DNA of 64,000 bases, taken from positions 34,816-98,815 of the forward strand of contig UPYI01000014.1 in the NCBI GenBank assembly GCA_900538555.1, written 5' to 3'. Below the pieces are notes generated by a model. It did no database searches and had not been told where the DNA came from. It saw only the letters and a program-made list of their open reading frames with translations. The position numbers and the translations under genes were made by a program. This document shows positions 46,501 through 55,199 of the stretch, piece after piece; the first letter of the stretch is position 1, and every line of letters starts with the position of its first letter. The DNA is from an uncultured Porphyromonadaceae bacterium (GTDB lineage: Bacteria; Bacteroidota; Bacteroidia; Bacteroidales; Barnesiellaceae).

Positions 46501-47268
46501 TTCGACCGTGGTGGGGAAGTTGTGTGTCTCCGCTTTCAGAGAGATAACGGTTTTTATATCCTTGATTTCGAAAAAGTCCGGACCTTCGGGGTTTGCCGGG
46601 GCGAACTGCTCTACGACCGGACCTTCGTTAAAGGCGACATTGTCTTTATATGCCGATACCAACCGGTTGGGATTGTATTCCGATGTCTTTTTGATGAGTT
46701 TGAACAGCGAGCTTTCTTTTTCTTCACCGTCGATGATGAATACGCCGTTGAATATTTTGTGACGGCAGTGTTCCGAGTTTACCTGCGAGAAACCGAAAAC
46801 TTCACTGTCGGTGAGTTTCCGCCCGATTTTCAGGCTCAGGTCGTTCAGGTATTTTACCTCGTCGTCGCTGAGCGCGAGACCTTCCTGCGCGTTGTATGCC
46901 ACGATGTCGTCGATGTAGACGATCGGATCGGGTTGCTTGTTGATTTCAAATACTTTTTCGTCGATGCCGTTGTAGAGCCGCTGCAACATTTTGTCGTATT
47001 CCGTGTTTTCATTTTGTACGGGGAAAAACTCCTCGATACGGGTAATGCCGACAAGTCCCATGTTCTGGGTGATTTCTACGGCGTTCGTACTCCACGGCGT
47101 GATCATTTCTTTCCGGGGTCCTACAAACCATCCGCTTAAAGATTTCTCGGATAGGCAGGTCGCCTGATCGAACAGCCAACAAAGTTTGGTGATCTCTTCG
47201 GTGGAAAAATGATGGTCGCTTTCGACGACGATCACATTTTGTGCAATAGTTTTGAAAAAAAGAACCAT
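43573..47268 (-). CDS. purL: Phosphoribosylformylglycinamidine synthase
   Basis: 1231 residues from ATG 47268; the upstream in-frame region to 47349 covers the promoter and is not coding. The long fused PurL performs the ATP- and glutamine-dependent fourth step of purine synthesis. N-terminal PurS-like part (MVLFFKTIAQNVIVVESDHHFSTEEI), FGAM synthase halves (SVKAETHNFPTT-type segment ISLKAETHNFPTTVEPFNGAATGTGGEIRD; VGGDNYRIGMGGGAVSS), and a C-terminal class I glutaminase with nucleophile Cys in LGICNGCQLM and KAAIIREKGVNGDREMA. Monocistronic with good promoter and terminator. Confidence 0.97.
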   Translation of the reverse strand: MVLFFKTIAQNVIVVESDHHFSTEEITKLCWLFDQATCLSEKSLSGWFVGPRKEMITPWSTNAVEITQNMGLVGITRIEEFFPVQNENTEYDKMLQRLYNGIDEKVFEINKQPDPIVYIDDIVAYNAQEGLALSDDEVKYLNDLSLKIGRKLTDSEVFGFSQVNSEHCRHKIFNGVFIIDGEEKESSLFKLIKKTSEYNPNRLVSAYKDNVAFNEGPVVEQFAPANPEGPDFFEIKDIKTVISLKAETHNFPTTVEPFNGAATGTGGEIRDRLGGGRASLPIAGTAVYMTAYPRGEKGREWEENAMPERPWLYQTPEQILVKASNGASDFGNKFGQPLICGSLLTFEHEENQKKFAYDKVIMLAGGVGFGTMRDALKGTPEPGQKVVVMGGDNYRIGMGGGAVSSVETGVYANAIELNAIQRANPEMQKRASNVIRAMAESNVNPIVSIHDHGAGGHLNALSELVEETGGLIHMDQLPVGDPTLSAKEIVGNESQERMGMVIRQEDIERVKKVADRERAPFYVVGETTDDHRFVFEQADGVKPIDLAMDDMFGKAPRTIMTDHTVEEKYENVSYDITRLDEYVEQVLQLESVACKDWLTNKVDRSVTGKIARQQCQGEIQLPLSDCGVVALDYRGKAGIATSIGHAPQAAMSDPAAGSVLAVAEALTNIVWAPLAEGLDSVSLSANWMWPCKNEGEDARLYKAVEACSDFACSLGINIPTGKDSLSMTQKYGKEKVYAPGTVIISAGAEVSDVKKVVSPVLQPEKESVLYYIDFSFDSFKLGGSAFAQSLNKVGSEVPTVRDHEYFATAFNTIQKLIEKDLILAGHDISAGGMITALLEMNFANVEGGLEVNLDKLPENDLVKILFSENPGVLIQVKQKTAVEKILSDAGIGFLRIARPCDERHLLISKDGAQYQFFIDHLRDVWFESSYLLDRKQSGEKAAKERFLNYKEQPIQLQFPKSFKGTLASLGISADRRTRSGVKAAIIREKGVNGDREMAYSLYLAGFDVKDVHMTDLISGRETLEDVNMIVYCGGFSNSDVLGSAKGWAGGFLWNEKAKAALDRFYQREDTLSLGICNGCQLMVELGLLTPDHTEKPKMRHNDSHKFESEFIGLTIPENNSVMFGSLSGSKLGIWVAHGEGKFELPYDKERYNVIAQYSYDAYPANPNGSPFAIAGIASADGRHLAMMPHLERAIFPWQCGYYPNDRKAADEITPWMEAFVNARKWVEAHTK

Positions 47269-47365
47269 TATATTTTGTGTTTGGTGTTTGCGCAATAAAA
47301 CGTTGGAGACGCGGTTTCTACGAACCGTTGGTATTTGTCCCGGAAACACATTTTCAATTCTGTGG

Positions 47366-47396
47366 CAAAATTACATAAAAGCGTTTGCTTCTCAAA
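47366..47396 (-). promoter_or_regulatory. Promoter of purL
   Basis: Minus strand: TTTG at 47396-47393, 19-base spacer, TAATTTTG at 47373-47366: an exact match to the Bacteroidetes consensus. Leader about 90 bases; no guanine riboswitch (xpt-like) core was recognised in it. Confidence 0.75.
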
Positions 47397-47412
47397 TAAA
47401 ATCGGTAAAACA

Positions 47413-47446
47413 ATTGAGGAGAAATAATAATATTCCGTTATCTTTG
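47413..47446 (+). promoter_or_regulatory. Promoter of the LysE gene
   Basis: ATTG at 47413-47416, 22-base spacer, TATCTTTG at 47439-47446; leader to ATG 47484 about 31 bases. Divergent from the purL promoter. Confidence 0.6.
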
Positions 47447-47483
47447 TATATGGAATTTCCTACATTGGGATTCGGCTGTAAAA

Positions 47484-48137
47484 ATGGATTTGACGTTGTA
47501 TACGATTATACGGGGTTTTACGATCGGCGTGTTGGTTTCCGCTCCTATGGGACCGATCGGAATACTGTGTATTCAGCGTACGTTGAATAAAGGCCGATGG
47601 CCCGGATTCGTGACGGGGATCGGCGCTACGTTGTCCGATTTGCTGTATGCGCTACTGACCGGATTCGGTATGTCGTTCGTAATCGATTTCGTGGAAGCTA
47701 ACCAGAATCTTATACAGATCTTAGGCAGTTTCGTATTGGTAGGTTTCGGAATTTATCTGTTTCGGCAGAACCCGGCAAAGAGTATCAAGAAGTCGAACAG
47801 TAACGGGAATTCTTATGCGCAGGATTTTGTGACTGCGTTTTTTCTGACATTCTCCAATCCGTTGATCTTGTTTTTCTATATCGGTCTGTTCGCCCGGTTC
47901 AATTTCTTTTTGCCCGAGACCACGATGCCGTATTATGTATTGGGGTATGCGTCGATTGCCTTCGGTGCGATCGGCTGGTGGTTTTTGATTACTACTATTA
48001 TTAATAAGGTACGCTCCCGTTTCAATCTGCGGAGCCTGTGGCTGATCAACCGGATTATCGGAACGGTGATCATCTTCATGTCGATCGTGGGGTTCGTTGC
48101 CGGTATGTACAACTACATCGTCAGCCTGATCGGCTGA
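47484..48137 (+). CDS. LysE-family transporter
   Basis: 217 residues with six hydrophobic segments. The N-terminal LVSAPMGPIGILCIQRTLNKGRWPGFVTGIGATLSDLLYALLTGFG and the later AFFLTFSNPLILFFYIGLF match the LysE/RhtB signature. Such proteins export amino acids or other small zwitterions; the substrate here is unknown. Its divergent neighbour is purL, and it is convergent with folK 22 bases downstream. Confidence 0.88.
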   Translation: MDLTLYTIIRGFTIGVLVSAPMGPIGILCIQRTLNKGRWPGFVTGIGATLSDLLYALLTGFGMSFVIDFVEANQNLIQILGSFVLVGFGIYLFRQNPAKSIKKSNSNGNSYAQDFVTAFFLTFSNPLILFFYIGLFARFNFFLPETTMPYYVLGYASIAFGAIGWWFLITTIINKVRSRFNLRSLWLINRIIGTVIIFMSIVGFVAGMYNYIVSLIG

Positions 48138-48159
48138 TCGCTTTTTTTCCCTTCTCGTT

Positions 48160-48555
48160 TTATCCGTTTATTTCGATGCCGAGCATCCGAAGCCCTTTTT
48201 GCATGTATTCGTGTTGCAGGTCGCGCGGACGCATTACCTCGTCGTTCCATACAACGATGTCGATGTCGATGGGGATGATGCCGGTTTGTTTCGACAGGGG
48301 GGTACGCCCTTGCTGTGTTTCGATCTCTTTCATGCGGGCATGGAATGCCTCGTATGTGTCGGTGGTGCGGATACGGGCGACAGCATTGAGATAATCGGGC
48401 ACGGGACGTTGCGATACCGCCCGGGTTTTGTAGGCGGGCGATACGGTCAGCGAACCGTCGATGCTGCGCAATGTGTCGATACACAGCTGCATCTGTTGTC
48501 CGCAGTCGGGTGAGTTGGATGCCAGACCGAGTAATGCAAGGTTTTGTTCAGACAT
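48160..48555 (-). CDS. folK: 2-amino-4-hydroxy-6-hydroxymethyldihydropteridine pyrophosphokinase
   Basis: 131 residues, slightly shorter than typical HPPK. It transfers pyrophosphate from ATP to the pterin in folate synthesis. The start LLGLASNSPDCGQQMQLCIDTLRSIDG replaces the usual LGSNxGDR; SPAYKTRAVSQRPVPDYLNAVARI and the IPIDIDIVVWNDEVMRPRDL metal/ATP segment agree with the family. The missing Gly in LASN and the short C-terminus make it divergent. Its start overlaps the end of tex by 8 bases. Confidence 0.8.
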   Translation of the reverse strand: MSEQNLALLGLASNSPDCGQQMQLCIDTLRSIDGSLTVSPAYKTRAVSQRPVPDYLNAVARIRTTDTYEAFHARMKEIETQQGRTPLSKQTGIIPIDIDIVVWNDEVMRPRDLQHEYMQKGLRMLGIEING

Positions 48556-50689
48556 CTTTCATGGAGAGTTGTACTCGTTTCCGTTCGGTATCGACTCCGA
48601 TCACCTTGACGGATACGTGCTGGTGGATAGATACGATTTCGGTCGGATCGGAAACGTACCGGTCGGCAAGTTGTGAAACATGTACCAGTCCGTTTTCCTT
48701 GATGCCTATGTCTACGAAACATCCGAAATTGGTGATGTTGGTGACGATGCCCGGCAATACCATGCCTTCTTTCAAGTCTTGTATCGTCCGGATATTCGGA
48801 TCGAACTCGAATACACGGATACATTGGCGCGGGTCACGACCCGGTTTTTCCAACTCGTCCATAATGTCTTTGAGGGTCGGTAACCCGGCTTTTTCGGTAA
48901 TGTATTTGTCGAGATTGATCAGCAACCGCAACTCTTTGTTGTCGATGAGGTCTTGTACGGAGCATTTCAGATCTTTCGCCATTTGTTCTACGATCGGGTA
49001 GCTTTCGGGGTGTACCGCCGAGTTGTCCAATGGGTTTGCCGCATGCTCGATGCGCAGGAATCCGGCGGATTGTTCGAATGCTTTTTCTCCCATGCGGGGA
49101 ACTTTCAGCAGTTCTTTCCTGCTTTTGAAGTCGCCGTGTTCGCGCCGGTAGTCCACGATGTTTTGCGCCAACTGCGGTCCCAGTCCCGATATGTAGGTGA
49201 GCAGGTGCCGGCTGGCGGTATTTACGTTTACGCCGACCGCATTCACGCAGTTTTCTACGGTTTGGTCCAGCGATTTTTTGAGTTTGCCTTGATCTACGTC
49301 GTGTTGGTATTGTCCGACCCCGATCGACCGGGGTTCTATCTTGACCAGTTCCGCCAGCGGATCGATCAGCCGCCGGGCAATGGAGACCGCTCCTCGTACG
49401 GTGACATCTTTGTCGGGAAATTCGTCGCGGGCGATTTTCGAAGCCGAGTATATCGACGCTCCGTTTTCGCTGACAACGAATACCTGTACTTTCCGGTCGA
49501 AACGAAGTTGTGTGATGAAACTTTCCGTTTCGCGGCTGGCTGTCCCGTTTCCGATCGCAATGGCTTCTATCTTGTAGGCTTCTACCAAATGGACGATTTT
49601 ACGGGCGGCACCGCTTTTGTCCTGTTGGGGCGGATGAGGGTATATCGTTTCGTTGTGCAGCAGGTTGCCTTGTGCATCGAGGCATACGATCTTGCAGCCG
49701 GTACGGAATCCGGGGTCGATACCCAGTACGCGTTTTTGACCCAACGGCGGAGCCAATAGCAGTTGCCGCAGGTTTTCGGCGAAGATCCGGATGGCTTCCG
49801 TGTCTGCCTTTTCTTTGGACAGTGCGGCAAACTCAGTTTCGATGGAGGGCTTGATCAACCGTTTGTAACTGTCCTTTACCGATTGTTCCACCCAATGGGA
49901 AGATTCGTTTTTCCCTTTTATATATTGTCGCAGCAACCGGTCGGTGCAACGTTCGTCATCGGCGGGGGAGATGCAGACTTTCAGAAATCCTTCGCTTTCG
50001 CCCCGGCGGATTGCCAGCAGACGGTGCGACGAGCATTTGCGCAACGGTTCGCTCCAATCGAAATAGTCGCGGTATTTGTCTCCCTCCGATTCTTTCCCTT
50101 TGACTACTTTGGAGGTGATGATTGCGTCCCGGGCGAATTGGGCGCGTACCGCCTGCCGCGATTGTTCGTTTTCCGATACCCATTCGGCAATGATGTCGCA
50201 TGCTCCTTTCAACGCCGATTCTTCGTCGGCTATTTCGCCTTTTATAAAGCGGGTAGCCCGTTGCGACGGGAACGGTTCGTTCTGTGCGAGAAGAATACGG
50301 GCAAGAGGTTCGAGCCCTTGCTGCCGGGCTATTTCTGCACGGGTGCGCCGGCGCGGTTTGTAGGGGAGATAGATGTCTTCGAGCTCTGTTGCGTCCCACG
50401 AGTTTTCGATCCGGTTCCGCAGGTCGTCGGTCAGTTTACCCTGTTCTTCGATCGACGAGAGTATGGTCGATTTGCGTTTGGACGTTTCCTGTAACCGTTC
50501 GTAACGGTTTTTTATCTCTTCGACCTGCACTTCGTCCATGCCGCCGGTAGCTTCTTTACGGTAACGGCTGATGAACGGGATCGTGGCTCCCCCGTCCAGC
50601 AACGCGAGAGTCTGTTCGATTTGACGCGCTCCTGCTTGCAGGGCTTGGGCGATAAGGGTTACGAATATATTGCGCGAGTTGTCTTTCAT
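48548..50689 (-). CDS. tex: Tex-family S1 RNA-binding transcription accessory protein
   Basis: 713 residues. Domain order as in Tex: N-terminal helical part (ALLDGGATIPFISRYRKEATGGMDEVQVEEI), YqgF/RNase H-like domain (VLGIDPGFRTGCKIVCLDAQGNLLHNETIYPH), helix-hairpin-helix region (NTASRHLLTYISGLGPQLAQNIVDYRREHGDFKSRKELLKVPRMGEKAFEQSAGFLRI) and a C-terminal S1 domain (GMVLPGIVTNITNFGCFVDIGIKENGLVHVSQLAD). It probably binds nucleic acid and affects transcription. Overlaps the phosphoesterase gene by 4 bases and folK by 8, so translational coupling is likely. Confidence 0.94.
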   Translation of the reverse strand: MKDNSRNIFVTLIAQALQAGARQIEQTLALLDGGATIPFISRYRKEATGGMDEVQVEEIKNRYERLQETSKRKSTILSSIEEQGKLTDDLRNRIENSWDATELEDIYLPYKPRRRTRAEIARQQGLEPLARILLAQNEPFPSQRATRFIKGEIADEESALKGACDIIAEWVSENEQSRQAVRAQFARDAIITSKVVKGKESEGDKYRDYFDWSEPLRKCSSHRLLAIRRGESEGFLKVCISPADDERCTDRLLRQYIKGKNESSHWVEQSVKDSYKRLIKPSIETEFAALSKEKADTEAIRIFAENLRQLLLAPPLGQKRVLGIDPGFRTGCKIVCLDAQGNLLHNETIYPHPPQQDKSGAARKIVHLVEAYKIEAIAIGNGTASRETESFITQLRFDRKVQVFVVSENGASIYSASKIARDEFPDKDVTVRGAVSIARRLIDPLAELVKIEPRSIGVGQYQHDVDQGKLKKSLDQTVENCVNAVGVNVNTASRHLLTYISGLGPQLAQNIVDYRREHGDFKSRKELLKVPRMGEKAFEQSAGFLRIEHAANPLDNSAVHPESYPIVEQMAKDLKCSVQDLIDNKELRLLINLDKYITEKAGLPTLKDIMDELEKPGRDPRQCIRVFEFDPNIRTIQDLKEGMVLPGIVTNITNFGCFVDIGIKENGLVHVSQLADRYVSDPTEIVSIHQHVSVKVIGVDTERKRVQLSMKDV

Positions 50690-51879
50690 AGATGTCTGAG
50701 TTCAATGATCGTGATTTCCGGGCGAGCCATGAACCGCATGGGCAGGAATACGCAGCCGATACCTTCGTTTACGTACAGCCATTGTTCTCCTTGCCGGTAC
50801 AGTCCGCTCCAACGCGGGTAATATATCTGACTGGGCGACACCTGCCATTTACCGATACGCAGTTTTAATTGCATGGCATGGGTGTGTCCGGCGAGTGTCA
50901 ATCCGATATTGCTGTGCGGAACGATTTCTGCATCCCAGTGTTTGGGATTGTGCGACAGCAGGATTTTAAATACATTGTCTTTGGCATCGGGATATGCGGC
51001 ATCCAGATCGCCGTATTGGGGGAAAGGCGGTTCTCCCCAGTTCTCTACGCCGATAACGGCTATGCTGTCTTGTCCGCGGCGGATAATCATGGACTCGTTA
51101 TTCAGCAAAAGCCACCCCATCTCTTTTTGGTATTGCTTCAACCGTTCCACGTCCCGGTATTTCCCGTCGGGCGTGTCCCACTTGACATACTCGGCATAGT
51201 CGTGGTTTCCGAGTACGGATACGATGCCGTCGTGTGCGTGGAGTTGTGACAGTACCGGCATATACGGTTCGATTTCGCGGCTACGCCGGTTTACGAGGTC
51301 GCCCGTAAATGCGATCAAGTCGGGTTGTTCGCGAAGAATACATGTTGTCAGGTCGCGGACGAATGCCGTGTCATTGTATAATGTCTCGGCGTGGAAATCG
51401 GAAAATTGTGCGATCCGGTATCCGTCGAATGCTTCCGGAATCTGTTCGCTTTCGATCACGGCATGCCGTACGACCGGTCGCCAACGGTCGATAGTGGCTC
51501 CGAAGATGAAAGCTATCAGGATACAGGTGGAGAATATGCCGCTGAATAGGGTGAACCCGTGTGCCGGCTTTTTCTTTTTGAGCATGGGCAGGAGATCGGG
51601 CAATGACAATATGGCGAATGTGCTCTTGGATATGTAGACCGTCAGGTAGATGTAGAACATCCACATGCTGTATTTGAGTTCGATCGGTTCGGTTTTCAGA
51701 ATACCGGTACATACGGCGATCGACACGGGCAGCAACATGATGAGGATATTGATTGCCCAAAATAGGATGTGAATCGTTTTTCTCCCTTTCAGCGGTTTCA
51801 ATAACCGCCAATAGATGTATAGGTCGGCAGCAACTCCGAGTGCCAGCATTTCGAGCAACGGAATCAGATGTATGCGCAT
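50686..51879 (-). CDS. Membrane-anchored metallophosphoesterase (YkuE-like)
   Basis: 397 residues. About four N-terminal membrane helices (residues 5-140) precede a calcineurin-like domain with metal-binding motifs IAQFSDFHAE, FTGDLVNRRSREIEPY, SVLGNHDYAEY and TLAGHTHAMQL. It resembles YkuE-type phosphoesterases that act on membrane phospholipid derivatives such as UDP-diacylglucosamine, but the substrate here is not known. Third last gene in a minus-strand run with tex and folK. Confidence 0.88.
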   Translation of the reverse strand: MRIHLIPLLEMLALGVAADLYIYWRLLKPLKGRKTIHILFWAINILIMLLPVSIAVCTGILKTEPIELKYSMWMFYIYLTVYISKSTFAILSLPDLLPMLKKKKPAHGFTLFSGIFSTCILIAFIFGATIDRWRPVVRHAVIESEQIPEAFDGYRIAQFSDFHAETLYNDTAFVRDLTTCILREQPDLIAFTGDLVNRRSREIEPYMPVLSQLHAHDGIVSVLGNHDYAEYVKWDTPDGKYRDVERLKQYQKEMGWLLLNNESMIIRRGQDSIAVIGVENWGEPPFPQYGDLDAAYPDAKDNVFKILLSHNPKHWDAEIVPHSNIGLTLAGHTHAMQLKLRIGKWQVSPSQIYYPRWSGLYRQGEQWLYVNEGIGCVFLPMRFMARPEITIIELRHL

Positions 51880-51986
51880 AATGGTACGAGGTTTTAGTCG
51901 AAAATGCGAAGTGCCGCGTTGCAGTCCGTTTTGTCTTTTGTCATATCTTCAACGCGGTACTTCGTATTTGTTTTCCCGAATGGGGG

Positions 51987-53147
51987 TCAGAGCGATTCGC
52001 CTGTTGCAATCAGTTTGTTTCTTAGCGGATTGGCATACATGGTCAGCATCATTTGCGTGAGGTATTCTTCCTCGCCGGCAGGGATGTCGGTCAGTTTTGC
52101 CAATTGCGATTGCAGGTAGTTGTTGAATTGTTGTTCTTCTTCGGGTGTATATCGGTCGGCAAACCGGCGGCTCCGGTTCAGGCGGTCGTAAGCGACATAG
52201 TTGCCCGGATAGATGCGGTAGTTGCTGTGGATGGACTTGTCGATCGTCGAGAGGATGGCAGCCAGCGCTTCCGACTTGTCGTTGAAAGGACCGAGCTTGT
52301 CGAGTTCGTCGTTGATGCAGGGGGCGAGGTTGAAATGGATATGCCCCATAAATCCGAACAATCCGGTTTCCATGCTTATCAGGTCGTCGGTCTGTGCTTT
52401 TTTATATGCGGGGTTGTCGCGTTTCAGCAGAAATTCTTTGGCTTTGAGGTAATCGCACGGGTCGTATTCGTACGATATGGTCGTAGGGATGATGTTTAAA
52501 GCCTTGATGTTTTCGATCAAGTCGTTGCCTCCTGCCATCCCCAGCATTTTTACAAGGCTTTCTTGTGTGCGGTCGTCCGAGTCTTTTGCCCGTCCTTCGC
52601 GTTGGGCGATCCATACCGACGTATTTTTCTCCTGAATGGTGTAGTGGATATATGCCGATAACTGCTTGGCTGCTTCGAGTGCCTGCCGGATACCGATACC
52701 GCGTTTGACGATAAAGCTTCCGTTGATGCGTACGAGGTCTTCGATCCATTCGTACACTAACAGATTGCTGCCGATGGCGATTTCGCAGGTGTTGAATCCG
52801 TTTCGTAAGAAGATCAGGTTCAGGAACGAGGCATCCAGTACAATGTCGCGGTGGTTCGACAGGAATGTATAGTTCTTGTCGTGCGAGAGGTTGCCGATAC
52901 CCGAGAAGTCGAAGCCGCTGGCTGTTTTTTCGATCAACATTTCCAAGATCGGATACATGACCGTTTTCTGAAACTCCAATTTGGAGTTCATGGTTTTCAA
53001 CTGCTGTACGATCTGTTCGTAGGGCGTATCGGGCAGTACGTAAGAGACGGCGTTTTTGAAACCGGACTCTTGTATTAAATTGTTGATTTTTTCTTGTAAC
53101 TCCTCGTCGTTGAAAGGACGTATGTCTTCAAACTCTAATGGGTTCAT
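51987..53147 (-). CDS. Glycerolipid acyltransferase (PlsC/PlsB-like)
   Basis: 386 residues from ATG 53147; the in-frame TTG 12 codons earlier is not needed. An acyltransferase domain occupies residues about 70-330: YTFLSNHRDIVLDASFL (His-Arg-Asp block), then GSFIVKRGIGIRQALEAAKQL (GxFxxKRG-type acceptor site), SVWIAQREGRAKDSDDRTQ (EGR motif) and NIIPTTISYEYDPCD. These are the four glycerophosphate acyltransferase blocks, though the His and second Asp are spaced by five rather than four residues. It likely makes phosphatidate or another acylated lipid. It lies 58 bases after the rluD-like gene. Confidence 0.82.
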   Translation of the reverse strand: MNPLEFEDIRPFNDEELQEKINNLIQESGFKNAVSYVLPDTPYEQIVQQLKTMNSKLEFQKTVMYPILEMLIEKTASGFDFSGIGNLSHDKNYTFLSNHRDIVLDASFLNLIFLRNGFNTCEIAIGSNLLVYEWIEDLVRINGSFIVKRGIGIRQALEAAKQLSAYIHYTIQEKNTSVWIAQREGRAKDSDDRTQESLVKMLGMAGGNDLIENIKALNIIPTTISYEYDPCDYLKAKEFLLKRDNPAYKKAQTDDLISMETGLFGFMGHIHFNLAPCINDELDKLGPFNDKSEALAAILSTIDKSIHSNYRIYPGNYVAYDRLNRSRRFADRYTPEEEQQFNNYLQSQLAKLTDIPAGEEEYLTQMMLTMYANPLRNKLIATGESL

Positions 53148-53205
53148 ATCTTTGAATAATTTCTTTTTCGTTGTTTTGGGCAATCGGGCTGTTCTTCTTT
53201 TTTTC

Positions 53206-54261
53206 CTATTCGTCGCGGTGGCTTGTGTAATTGCGCCAGCGGTCGAACAGCCGGGTCATGTCTTCGGGAATCTCCGTATCGAAAAACATCTCTTCTCCGG
53301 TGCGGGGATGTTTGAACCCGAGGGTCTTGGCATGCAACGCCTGCCGGGGACAGGTGTCGAAACAGTTCTGTACGAATTGTTTGTATTTGGCGAATGTCGT
53401 GCCTTTCAGTATCTGGTCGCCGCCGTATCGTTCGTCGTTGAACAGTGTGTGCCCGATGTGTTTCATGTGTACTCTGATCTGATGCGTGCGCCCGGTTTCG
53501 AGCCGGCATTCGACAATGGATACGTAGCCTAACCGTTCCAGTGTCTTGTAATGGGTTACCGCATGTTTGCCGTAATCTCCTTCGGGAAAGACGGTCATTT
53601 GCAACCGGTCTTTCAGGCTGCGCCCGATGTTTCCTTCGATTCTGCCTTCGTCCTGTTCCATCAAGCCCCATACCAATGCTACGTATTTGCGTTTGGTGGT
53701 CTTGTGGAAAAATTGCAGACCGAGATTCGTCTTGGCTTCGGGGCTTTTGGCAATGACCAAAAGCCCGGAGGTGTCTTTGTCGATGCGGTGCACCAATCCT
53801 AATCGCGGATCGTTCACGTCGTAATTCGTGTCGTTCCGGAAATAGTATGCCAGTGCGTTTACCAGTGTTCCGCTGTAATTGCCGTGACCGGGATGTACTA
53901 CTAATCCCGCCTGCTTGTTGATCACCAATACGTCCTCGTCTTCGTAGACGATGTCGAGCGGAATATCCTGCGGGATGATTTCGAACTCGTAGCGCGGACG
54001 GTCCATGACAACCGATACGGTGTCTAACGGTTTCACGCGGTAGTTCGATTTTACGGCTTTCCCGTTTACCAATATGCAGCCTGCCTCTGCGGCTTGTTGT
54101 ATTCTGTTGCGCGATGCGTTCTCGATACGTGTCACTAAAAATTTGTCTACCCGCAAAAGGCTTTGTCCTTTGTCGGCGACAAATCGGAAATGTTCGAATA
54201 GTTCGCGTTCTCCGTCGTCGGCTACGATGATGTCTTCGCTGTCAATTTCTTCTTCTATCAT
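53206..54261 (-). CDS. rluD: RluA/RluD-family 23S rRNA pseudouridine synthase
   Basis: 351 residues from ATG 54261 (an in-frame ATG at 54285 would overlap the upstream gene). N-terminal S4 RNA-binding domain (LLRVDKFLVTRIENASRNRIQQAAEAGCILVNGKAVKSNYRVKPLD, residues about 35-85), then the synthase domain: GLVVHPGHGNYSGTLVNAL, catalytic Asp in GLVHRIDKDTSGLLVIAKS, VECRLETGRTHQIRVHMKHIGHTL and RQALHAKTLGF. It isomerises uridines in 23S rRNA. Downstream of the PASTA protein, as in related genomes. Confidence 0.93.
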   Translation of the reverse strand: MIEEEIDSEDIIVADDGERELFEHFRFVADKGQSLLRVDKFLVTRIENASRNRIQQAAEAGCILVNGKAVKSNYRVKPLDTVSVVMDRPRYEFEIIPQDIPLDIVYEDEDVLVINKQAGLVVHPGHGNYSGTLVNALAYYFRNDTNYDVNDPRLGLVHRIDKDTSGLLVIAKSPEAKTNLGLQFFHKTTKRKYVALVWGLMEQDEGRIEGNIGRSLKDRLQMTVFPEGDYGKHAVTHYKTLERLGYVSIVECRLETGRTHQIRVHMKHIGHTLFNDERYGGDQILKGTTFAKYKQFVQNCFDTCPRQALHAKTLGFKHPRTGEEMFFDTEIPEDMTRLFDRWRNYTSHRDE

Positions 54262-54272
54262 AGCAGACGATA

Positions 54273-54893
54273 TTAGTTCAACCATTCTTCATCGACCGGC
54301 GGTGTCGGCTCTTCGGGCATCTCTTCGTAGATCACCGATCCGTTGCCTACCTGCAAGGTCAGTTTGGCATCGATCGGCAGCAATTCGCCGGGCACGACTT
54401 CGTTGCCTTCGTAAAGTACGCGTACTACGCGGTCTTTGATCCCGTGTACCGAAACGGTGCGGATGCGCGACCGGGAGAATCCGACGCCAACCAACAGGGC
54501 GATGGCTTGTCGCGTAGACATATCGCTGTTGATTTCGGGAAGCATTTTCTGTTCTACTCCCGACGCATAGACGGTCAGATAGACGGTTCTGCCTCTTTTT
54601 ACGTGGGCACCGCCTTTGGGTACTTGTTTGTACACTTTACCTTTCTGGGAGAGGTGGCGGGTATAAATCGAATCGGAGATTTCGTATTTGAAGGTCTTTT
54701 CTTCCAATATGCGCCGGGCATCGTCGAGTGTAAGCGATTCCACAGCCGGTACGGCTATGGCTTTTCCGTGCCGGGTATATACATTCAATCCCCATATCGT
54801 GACGAATAATAGGATACAAGCGCATACAAGTACCAGCAACAGGTGCTTGATGATTCGGTGGCGGTTGAAAAAAGAAATTATTTTTTTTATCAT
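54273..54893 (-). CDS. PASTA-domain membrane protein
   Basis: 206 residues from ATG 54893. Earlier in-frame starts are excluded because the -7 box TATCTTTG at 54947-54954 puts the transcript start near 54940. One transmembrane helix (residues about 17-38, IKHLLLVLVCACILLFVTIWGLNVY) is followed by three PASTA-like repeats starting at AIAVPAVESLTLDDARRIL, KMLPEINSDMSTRQAIALL and RVVRVLYEGNEVVPGELLP. No kinase or transpeptidase is fused. In Bacteroidales this short protein commonly precedes rluD; it may bind cell-wall fragments. Confidence 0.85.
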   Translation of the reverse strand: MIKKIISFFNRHRIIKHLLLVLVCACILLFVTIWGLNVYTRHGKAIAVPAVESLTLDDARRILEEKTFKYEISDSIYTRHLSQKGKVYKQVPKGGAHVKRGRTVYLTVYASGVEQKMLPEINSDMSTRQAIALLVGVGFSRSRIRTVSVHGIKDRVVRVLYEGNEVVPGELLPIDAKLTLQVGNGSVIYEEMPEEPTPPVDEEWLN

Positions 54894-54946
54894 TTTTATC
54901 GTCGGTTTGGGTGCAGGCAAAATCTTCTGCAAAATACATTCCATTG

Positions 54947-54954
54947 CAAAGATA
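54947..54954 (-). promoter_or_regulatory. Promoter -7 box of the PASTA-rluD run
   Basis: TATCTTTG followed by CAA on the minus strand; leader to ATG 54893 about 47 bases. The -33 region is A/T-rich with no clear TTG at the usual distance. Confidence 0.6.
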
Positions 54955-55199
54955 GTAACATTTCGGTTAAAAACGGAAATGTACTCGGATATAATCATCC
55001 GTACCCGGCAAAAAACGGGATGCCCGAATCCCGTTTCGGAAAGATTTGCTACATTTAGCGACAAAACGAACAGCTCTCTTTTTCGCTCTCGGACAGGCAG
55101 ATTGTTGCTGTAAAGCAAATGATTGAAAAAAATGTAGAATGCGTGTAGTTTTTTAAGACGCGGGTGCGTCTAACGAATGAAATTTCTTTTACGAAACAG